From NCBI GenBank assembly GCA_016211095.1, contig JACQSW010000002.1, forward strand, positions 1 to 17,347: a stretch of DNA of 17,347 nt, in the 5' to 3' direction. Below, one piece after another: positions 12,723 to 17,347 of the stretch; positions within the stretch are counted from its first letter, which is position 1, and each line of letters begins with the position of its first letter. A program made the position numbers and the translations under genes. The DNA comes from Candidatus Woesearchaeota archaeon (GTDB taxonomy: Archaea > Nanobdellota > Nanobdellia > SCGC-AAA011-G17 > GW2011-AR17). The notes below the pieces were generated by a model. The model was given only the letters and a program-made list of their open reading frames with translations, did no database searches and was not told where the DNA came from.

Positions 12723-13445
12723 TTATCTCCCTCTCCCTGTTTTTCTTGGGTGTATCAATCCTACATTTCTTCCTGATGGCGCAAACCTTGGCGCAATCTT
12801 TGGTTTACCTGGGTGCCTTCCTCTTCCGCAACCGAATGGGTGGTCTACTGCGTTCATAGCTACTCCGGATGTTTTCGGGTATAGTTTGTTTTTTGCCCTC
12901 ATGGCATGCATCCTTTTTCCCGCTTTCATAAAAGGTTTTTCTTTCATTCCCCCGCCTGCGACAACCCCTATTGTTGCCCTGCATTCTCCGTCGAAAAGCC
13001 TTATTTTTTTTGAAGGAAGGATAACAGACACTTTTTCTCCTTTGACTAGGATTTTCCCGAATGTGCCTGCTGTTCGGGCAAATTTTCCGCCATCACCGGG
13101 CATTGATTCAATATTAAATATGAGTGTTCCTTCTGGTATATTGCTGAGTGGCAAGGTGTTCCCTTTTTGTGCTGGAGCTGTGCTGCCTGAAGCTACTGAG
13201 TCATTAACTTTTATTGTTTCGGGCGCAGCGATGAGTGTTCTTTCTTTATTTTCATATTCTATTTCTGCAAGCGGCGCTGAGTGACCTGAGCAGTGAACTA
13301 AGTCGACTACTCGCCCATATACTACTCCACTTTTTTCTACATCATCATACATTCGATGTTTTATTTGCCCCCTAAATTTGAAACTGGGGGACCTGTAGGT
13401 CATAGTTCCCCTTCCACGCCTTTGTATGATAAGCCTTTTTCCCAT
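12723..13445 (-). CDS. rpl2: 50S ribosomal protein uL2 (L2)
   Basis: uL2 binds 23S rRNA near the peptidyl-transferase centre and bridges the subunits. The 240-aa product matches the archaeal length exactly. The N-terminus MGKRLIIQRRGRGTMTYRSPSF is typical. The OB and SH3-like domains fill about 35-160. The conserved GVAMNAVDHPFGCGRGRHPG is at about 194-213 and includes the functionally important histidine (His202). The C-terminus is basic (HPRKTGRGR). The common second histidine of the bacterial DHPHGGG motif is Phe here, as is usual in archaea. Spacing is 1 nt to uL23 and 2 nt to uS19. Confidence 0.97.
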   Translation of the reverse strand: MGKRLIIQRRGRGTMTYRSPSFKFRGQIKHRMYDDVEKSGVVYGRVVDLVHCSGHSAPLAEIEYENKERTLIAAPETIKVNDSVASGSTAPAQKGNTLPLSNIPEGTLIFNIESMPGDGGKFARTAGTFGKILVKGEKVSVILPSKKIRLFDGECRATIGVVAGGGMKEKPFMKAGKRMHAMRAKNKLYPKTSGVAMNAVDHPFGCGRGRHPGKPKIAPRFAPSGRNVGLIHPRKTGRGR

Positions 13446-13446
13446 T

Positions 13447-13710
13447 TTAGATTAGTCCTAACTCCGTTGCTACATCAAGGGCAGGGGTTTCTGGTGAAAG
13501 TTTTAGGTATGCCTTCTTTTTTCCTTGAGGCGTTATAACAGTGTTTATTTTTTCGACTTTTATTTTGAATAATCTTTCTGCTTCTTCTTTAATGTCTTGC
13601 TTTGTCGATTTTCTCTCCACTATGAATACGAGTTTGTTTTCTGCTTCCATTAGCCTTACAGATTTTTCTGTCGCTAGGGGGTGTTTTATGAACGCCTCTG
13701 TTTGTTTCAT
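13447..13710 (-). CDS. rpl23: 50S ribosomal protein uL23 (L23)
   Basis: uL23 sits at the tunnel exit and is the main docking site for SRP and other nascent-chain factors. The 87-aa product has the standard archaeal length and sequence: HPLATEKSVRLMEAENKLVFIV near the N-terminus, then an alpha-beta core with INTVITPQGKKKAYLKL, and it ends in TELGLI. The start is the ATG that overlaps the uL4 stop by 4 nt. One nucleotide separates its stop from the uL2 ATG. No unusual feature is seen. Confidence 0.96.
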   Translation of the reverse strand: MKQTEAFIKHPLATEKSVRLMEAENKLVFIVERKSTKQDIKEEAERLFKIKVEKINTVITPQGKKKAYLKLSPETPALDVATELGLI

Positions 13711-14555
13711 TTGTTGCTAACCCCTTTTACGTTTTTTTGGATGTTGGTGAAAAGATCTTTTTCTTCCATTAATTTTAATGCTTTATCTGTGAATATGCAT
13801 AACCTTCCAGCATCACAGCCAGGAGCTAAGAGTTCCGTATTAAGGGACTCGACTGCAACGATGTCTGTTCCGTGAAGGTTTCTTGCAGCCTCCATTAGTT
13901 TGCATTTTTTTGAAACGACTATCAACGGGCCTTTTTTGTTTTTGTATTTTCTTCCCCGATTCTTTCCTTTGCCAGCCCTTATACTCCTTTGAGAAATTCT
14001 TTCTAGTTCTTCTCCAAGCTTGAGTTTTTTGAATACAGCAATGGCTTCTTTGGTTTTTTTCAAATCTTCTATCTTTGCTTCAACAACGATTGGCAAGAAT
14101 TCAACTTTTTCAACTTTATGACCCCTGTTTTGCACTAACGCCTTTATTGCTGAAGCTGCAAGGGCTGATCTTAAGGCCTTTCTCCTTTCCTTAGTATTTA
14201 TGTGTTCTTCCCAATCTTTTTCTGCTTTTGGTGGGTGTGCCCTTCTTCCACCAACTGTTCCCGGCGCAAATGCCCCAACCCAGAAAAAGTGCATTCCCCT
14301 TCTAGTCATAATTTTTCTTGGAACTCTTGATATTCCTTTGCCGTAACATCCCCTATATTTTCTTCTTCTCTTGGATATTTCGGCAGAGTACCTTTTTCCT
14401 GCTTCAACATAAGCCCCATAAGGCTGCCTGTTTCTGCTTTGTATAACGAGGACGGCTTTTTTAATTATGTCTGGCCTGTATTCTTCTTCAAACTGTTTAG
14501 GAAGATTAATTGTGCCGACTTTTTCTCCTTCCAAATTTAGTAACGCGATTTTCAT
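13707..14555 (-). CDS. rpl4: 50S ribosomal protein uL4 (L4, archaeal L1e type)
   Basis: uL4 is an early assembly protein whose extended loop lines the polypeptide exit tunnel. In this 282-aa protein the globular part is at 1-55 and after 115. The basic tunnel loop is about 56-115 and includes SRVPRKIMTRRG, FWVGAFAPGT and VGGRRAHPPK, the classic archaeal/eukaryotic signature. It is somewhat longer than the typical archaeal protein of about 250-255 aa, with extra residues mostly in the basic middle-to-C-terminal region (RAGKGKNRGRKYKNKK, near 190-210) and the tail. The ATG overlaps the uL3 stop by 4 nt, and its own stop overlaps the uL23 ATG by 4 nt. In bacteria L4 represses its own operon. Whether archaeal uL4 does the same through the upstream leader is unknown. 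Confidence 0.97.
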   Translation of the reverse strand: MKIALLNLEGEKVGTINLPKQFEEEYRPDIIKKAVLVIQSRNRQPYGAYVEAGKRYSAEISKRRRKYRGCYGKGISRVPRKIMTRRGMHFFWVGAFAPGTVGGRRAHPPKAEKDWEEHINTKERRKALRSALAASAIKALVQNRGHKVEKVEFLPIVVEAKIEDLKKTKEAIAVFKKLKLGEELERISQRSIRAGKGKNRGRKYKNKKGPLIVVSKKCKLMEAARNLHGTDIVAVESLNTELLAPGCDAGRLCIFTDKALKLMEEKDLFTNIQKNVKGVSNK

Positions 14556-15529
14556 CTTTTTTGTTTAGACGACAAGCTAATATAGCTTAGTTGGGGTGGT
14601 GCGAGCTTCAGTTTTAGCGGAGCTCGCCTTGGCTCTGCTAAAGTGATTAATCTTTTTGTTGGCCCACCAACTGAACCTTTTATTAAAATGTAATCATTTT
14701 TAACTAAACCGTACCGTAAAAATCCCCCCGCAGGATTGATTGTTTCAGGCTTATCTGCTATTTTTAGTATTCTTTTGTTAAATTCAGTTCTTTGGTGGTT
14801 TCCCATTTTTCCCGGTTGGGCGACTGTGTACTCTACCCTGTTTGGGTGCCATGAACCTAATGTCCCTATTCCCCTCTTTGTTTTTTCTGCTTTGTGCTGC
14901 CTTATCTTGACGCCGTATCTTTTAACTGTGCCTTGGAATCCTTTGCCTTTTGTGATTGAGTGTGAATCAACAAATTGCCCCTCAGTGAATACTTCGCTTA
15001 CCCTTATCTCCTTGTCTAAAAGTTGTTTCGCAAAGGCTAATCTGCTTTTGTCATCAACGCCGCCTATGCCCACTTCCATTACTTCAGGCTTCTTTTTCCC
15101 AAAACCAACCAGTTTTGGCTGAGTGTATACAACTAGCCTTAAGTCGCTGAACTGTTCAGGCTCTTTTCCATTTTTCTTCGGAAGATGGCCGATTTTCCTT
15201 TCTAGCTCTTTATCAAGCTTTGTTGAAAATATTTGAGAAATTAGCTTTGTCCCGTCAGGTGTGGATTGATAAAATCTTAAAGCAAAAACTTTAACCGGGG
15301 GGCACTCGATGACGGTTACAGGGCAAGCGATTGCCATACCTTTGAATGTGGCATTCGGATTTGATTCCTTCATCATCACATGGGTCATTCCTGCCTTGTA
15401 TCCGGGAAAACTAAGAAGTTTGTTAGTTGCTCCCCTTTCCCAAGAGGATATCCTTGCATACATCCTTCTAGCCCTTTTCCTCGGCCAAATCTGCATACTT
15501 CCTCGACGTGGATGACGTATATTTGCCAT
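14552..15529 (-). CDS. rpl3: 50S ribosomal protein uL3 (L3)
   Basis: uL3 binds 23S rRNA early in large-subunit assembly and reaches toward the peptidyl-transferase centre. The 325-aa product has the archaeal/eukaryotic form. It has a basic N-terminus (RHPRRGSMQIWPRKRARR), the hallmark TKGKGFQGTVKRYG at about 193-206, the HKAEK/GSWHPNRV stretch at about 212-231, and IKGSVGGPTKRLI near 283-295. Length is close to the usual archaeal 330-350. It is the first gene of the super-operon. Its ATG is preceded by a run of seven A and only a weak GGGT 14 nt upstream, so initiation may depend on an unstructured A-tract. Its TGA overlaps the uL4 ATG by 4 nt (ATGA), suggesting coupled translation. Confidence 0.97.
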   Translation of the reverse strand: MANIRHPRRGSMQIWPRKRARRMYARISSWERGATNKLLSFPGYKAGMTHVMMKESNPNATFKGMAIACPVTVIECPPVKVFALRFYQSTPDGTKLISQIFSTKLDKELERKIGHLPKKNGKEPEQFSDLRLVVYTQPKLVGFGKKKPEVMEVGIGGVDDKSRLAFAKQLLDKEIRVSEVFTEGQFVDSHSITKGKGFQGTVKRYGVKIRQHKAEKTKRGIGTLGSWHPNRVEYTVAQPGKMGNHQRTEFNKRILKIADKPETINPAGGFLRYGLVKNDYILIKGSVGGPTKRLITLAEPRRAPLKLKLAPPQLSYISLSSKQKR

Positions 15530-15556
15530 TTTTTTTATTTACCCATCTATGTAGTA

Positions 15557-15667
15557 CTTCACCTTCCTGATGAAGCAGCAAGTTATAGACGTCAACTTGC
15601 ACTCGCCTTTTAAGAAACTAGCAAGCCTAACTCTCTTATTAAATGGAAGATAACTGCACTTCCATTT
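15557..15667 (-). promoter_or_regulatory. Structured 5' leader of uL3 mRNA with three hairpins
   Basis: Three perfect inverted repeats lie between the predicted transcription start and uL3. Hairpin 1 (15641-15667) has arms AAATGGAAG/CTTCCATTT, a 9-bp stem with a 9-nt loop. Hairpin 2 (15578-15600) has arms GCAAGTT/AACTTGC, 7 bp with a 9-nt loop. Hairpin 3 (15557-15575) has arms CTTCA/TGAAG, 5 bp with a 9-nt loop. A further CTTGCT at 15620-15625 duplicates the 3' arm of hairpin 2 and could compete for the same GCAAG. Hairpin 3 contains GGAAGGTGA, a Shine-Dalgarno-like run, about 30 nt before the uL3 ATG. A role in autoregulation by a ribosomal protein is inference; the inverted repeats are seen directly. 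I know of no matching described element. Confidence 0.45.
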
Positions 15668-15705
15668 TGTTTATGAATTTTTATTGTGTTTGAGAACAAG
15701 CAGAC

Positions 15706-15715
15706 ATTTATAAAG
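15706..15715 (-). promoter_or_regulatory. TATA box of the S10-spc super-operon
   Basis: On the minus strand the bases read CTTTATAAAT, a near-ideal archaeal TATA element, preceded by ATAAA. Transcription would be expected to begin about 25 nt downstream, near 15685. This leaves a leader of roughly 155 nt before uL3. It is the best TATA match in the 254-nt gap between the nuclease gene and uL3. A weaker candidate, TTCTTAAAAGG near 15606-15616, could give a shorter leader. Confidence 0.6.
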
Positions 15716-15783
15716 TTTATGGTCAGTTTTTTGCTTTTGCGCGATCACATTTTCCGTTTAGCACAAAAAGGTTTGGAACGTTA

Positions 15784-17181
15784 CTAAATTTTTATCTCCT
15801 TCCCAATTTCTGGTGTTATCACGTTTTTGTGTGTTTTTTTGAATTCTTCTGGCCATTGAGTGTGCATGGGTATTAGTGTTTCTGTTTTTATGGTTTTTAT
15901 GATGCGGGTTATGTCTTCTTTTGGCGCGTGCCCTGATGAGTGGAGGTGGTGCATGTGGTCTGTTTTTTCTGAGCTGTGCTTGACTTCTCTAAACTTGAAG
16001 TGTTTGAGCCAGTTTTCCCTTATTTCTGTTGCTTCTTCATTTTCAGGGCCTTCCAGGAAGTGTTCCGATTGTGAATATATGTAGTCTGAGCCTGTTTTGG
16101 GCTTTATTGAGACTAGCTCGAACATCCTGTAGAGGTTGAACATTATTACTAGCTCATCCTGGTTTTTTCTTACATAGTCAGAGCCTATCATCTTTTTCAT
16201 GTAGGGCCTTTCCCATTGATCGTAATCCTTTTCTGAGTAGGCGCAGCTTCGCATAGCCCTATAATAAACTAGGATGTTCTTGTCTGTCATTACGTCTGGC
16301 AACCCCATCTTATCCTTTAAAGTATAGTATAGGTGTGCTGCTTTTGAGTCTATCACAAGCTTTCTGCCATTGTCTACTGTTGCTTTGTAGAAGGTTTTGA
16401 ATCTGTCAACGTTAGTCCTGCTGAAATCAGTGAGTACAAGATTTTTGGCTTCGCCTATTATCTTGTTAGCTTTCTTGTAAACATCTTCTTCTGTGTGGTT
16501 TTCTTTCGAATCATAAGCCATTCTCGTGCCTTCGCACAGCATCGCTACGGGGTTAGCTTTTTTCGCCTTTCTTATGAATTCTTCAGTCATGCGTTTTTCT
16601 GGCCCATGCATCCTAATATCGCCCGTATAGATTACTGGCCCTGAAGAAGTATGTATTATGAAGCCGTAGGCTGCTGGCATGCTGTGATCAATATGCACAG
16701 GCTCTATAACTAAATGCTTTATTTTTATCTTGTCGCCTGTCTTGAAAACCTTATAATTATGCCCTTCCTTGCCATAGTTTGAGAACGCAGGGCTTATCTC
16801 TTCATTTATATCCATAATCGCCTTTGTCCCATGGCCCAAGTGTATTGGTATCTTAGGGTCTAAGAATCTTATATGGTTGACGTGATCCATGTGGCAATGT
16901 GAAATAAAAACGCCATCAACCTTAGGAGCTTGGTACTTCAGCTTAGAACACTCCAGCATCCTCTCGCTGTAAATGCCCCCGATTTCCGGCAAAGTCTTAA
17001 ACTCAAAGTAGTCGAGCATGCCATACTTGCCTTCCCTAGGCTGCAAATACTCAATAGTATAATCCTTAAAAAAAGAGAAACTCTCACCAAAATCAAAAAA
17101 AAGCTTCACACCCTTGTCCTCTAACAAAATCTTATTCCCGCCAATCTCATTGGCACCACCGTAGAAGGTTAGGGTGGTCAT
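15784..17181 (-). CDS. Beta-CASP metallo-beta-lactamase ribonuclease (RNase J-like)
   Basis: Predicted zinc-dependent RNA nuclease of the MBL-fold/beta-CASP group, probably cytosolic and acting in RNA decay or processing. Residues here use the 465-aa protein starting at 17181. The N-terminus LTFYGGANEIGGNKI is typical of archaeal RNase J-like proteins. MBL motif 2 is HCHMDH (His95, His97, Asp99, His100), motif 3 lies in VHIDHS (about 162-167), and motif 4 is the Asp of YTGDIR (188). The beta-CASP part shows TDFSRTN (about 251), HSSGHA (about 413-419) and a final PMHTQ (His440). All metal ligands appear present, so it should be active. An in-frame ATG at 17214 would add 11 residues and has an AAAGGA 7 nt upstream. 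I prefer 17181 because it follows the upstream stop by 1 nt, fits the family N-terminus, and has a G6 run (17196-17201) as a possible Shine-Dalgarno. Whether it is 5'-3' exonuclease or endonuclease cannot be read from the sequence. Confidence 0.87.
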   Translation of the reverse strand: MTTLTFYGGANEIGGNKILLEDKGVKLFFDFGESFSFFKDYTIEYLQPREGKYGMLDYFEFKTLPEIGGIYSERMLECSKLKYQAPKVDGVFISHCHMDHVNHIRFLDPKIPIHLGHGTKAIMDINEEISPAFSNYGKEGHNYKVFKTGDKIKIKHLVIEPVHIDHSMPAAYGFIIHTSSGPVIYTGDIRMHGPEKRMTEEFIRKAKKANPVAMLCEGTRMAYDSKENHTEEDVYKKANKIIGEAKNLVLTDFSRTNVDRFKTFYKATVDNGRKLVIDSKAAHLYYTLKDKMGLPDVMTDKNILVYYRAMRSCAYSEKDYDQWERPYMKKMIGSDYVRKNQDELVIMFNLYRMFELVSIKPKTGSDYIYSQSEHFLEGPENEEATEIRENWLKHFKFREVKHSSEKTDHMHHLHSSGHAPKEDITRIIKTIKTETLIPMHTQWPEEFKKTHKNVITPEIGKEIKI

Positions 17182-17182
17182 T

Positions 17183-17347
17183 TTAGCTTTTGTTTCCCCC
17201 CGTATATTTTTCATTGATAATTCCTTTATCTATCATTGCACAAAGCATTCGTATTGTAGGATCATCTTCTTTACCTTTTCTCTCTTTGCCTTTTTGTAGC
17301 AAATCAATTAACTTAACTAATATATTTTCATAGTAAATGATTTCAAA
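17183..17347 (-). CDS. C-terminal end of unrecognised protein, 5' part beyond window edge
   Basis: An open frame enters from the right edge and runs 54 codons to a TAA at 17183-17185. No start codon upstream of the internal Met34 is visible, so the gene must begin outside the window. The visible part is lysine- and glutamate-rich, begins FEIIYYENILVK and ends NEKYTGGNKS. It looks mostly helical, with a hydrophobic stretch near the left end (NILVKLIDLL) and no cysteine or metal motif. I do not recognise the family. The stop lies one nucleotide before the ATG at 17181 of the beta-CASP nuclease gene, which points to co-transcription and translational coupling. That the frame is open to the edge, has host-like composition and meets the next gene so tightly is the evidence that it is real. 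Confidence 0.6.
   Translation of the reverse strand, partial: FEIIYYENILVKLIDLLQKGKERKGKEDDPTIRMLCAMIDKGIINEKYTGGNKS

Noticed and set aside
7236..13445. Possible frameshifts or fusions inside the ribosomal block
   Set aside because: Each frame begins and ends at family-typical residues, and all junctions are short gaps or 4-nt overlaps.
15535..15546. Three-codon frame (MGK) just before uL3
   Set aside because: It is out of frame with uL3, too short to judge, and easily expected by chance in this leader.
1..17347. CRISPR arrays, insertion sequences, integrases, tRNA or rRNA genes, toxin-antitoxin or defence systems
   Set aside because: No direct repeats with spacers, no transposase-like frames, no tRNA-like cloverleaf and no rRNA stretches were seen. 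Except for the left-edge remnant and the edge gene, the space is filled by recognised housekeeping genes.

Overview
This window is a block of archaeal housekeeping genes, all read on the minus strand (right to left). The organism is an archaeon: the ribosomal proteins are archaeal/eukaryotic types (eS4, eL14, eL19, eL32, eL34 and the archaeal uL30). They sit with archaeal SecY, an EMC3/DUF106 membrane protein, SUI1-type aIF1, the RNase P protein Rpp29 and a prefoldin alpha subunit. The DNA is AT-rich, spacing is very tight, and adk, cmk and truB are missing downstream of secY. This would fit a small-genome DPANN archaeon (Woesearchaeota/Pacearchaeota-like), but that placement is inference.

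Layout from right to left. (1) 17347-17183 is the C-terminal end of an unrecognised gene cut by the window edge. It is followed after 1 nt by a beta-CASP metallo-beta-lactamase nuclease of RNase J type (17181-15784). (2) 15783-15530 is intergenic and holds a good TATA box plus a predicted leader of about 155 nt with three perfect hairpins. (3) 15529-1472 is one unbroken S10-spc super-operon: uL3, uL4, uL23, uL2, uS19, uL22, uS3, uL29, aIF1, Rpp29, uS17, uL14, uL24, eS4, uL5, uS14, uS8, uL6, eL32, eL19, uL18, uS5, uL30, uL15, secY, emc3. Gaps are at most 15 nt, and many junctions are 4-nt ATGA overlaps. (4) 1471-1321 is a spacer with T-tracts and a second promoter. (5) 1320-247 is a small module: eL34, eL14, prefoldin alpha. 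(6) 246-1 holds T-tracts and a coding-looking tail without a start codon, probably a remnant.

Functionally, the genes cover ribosome assembly, start-site selection (aIF1), tRNA maturation (Rpp29), insertion of membrane proteins (SecY with the EMC3-like insertase), nascent-chain folding (prefoldin) and, just upstream, RNA turnover. All genes complete within the window appear intact.

I found no new defence or mobile system here. The points most worth a second look are the structured leader before uL3, the long charged C-terminal tails on eL32, uS3 and eL14, the adjacent beta-CASP nuclease with its coupled unknown partner, the eL14-prefoldin coupling, and the start-less remnant at the left edge.
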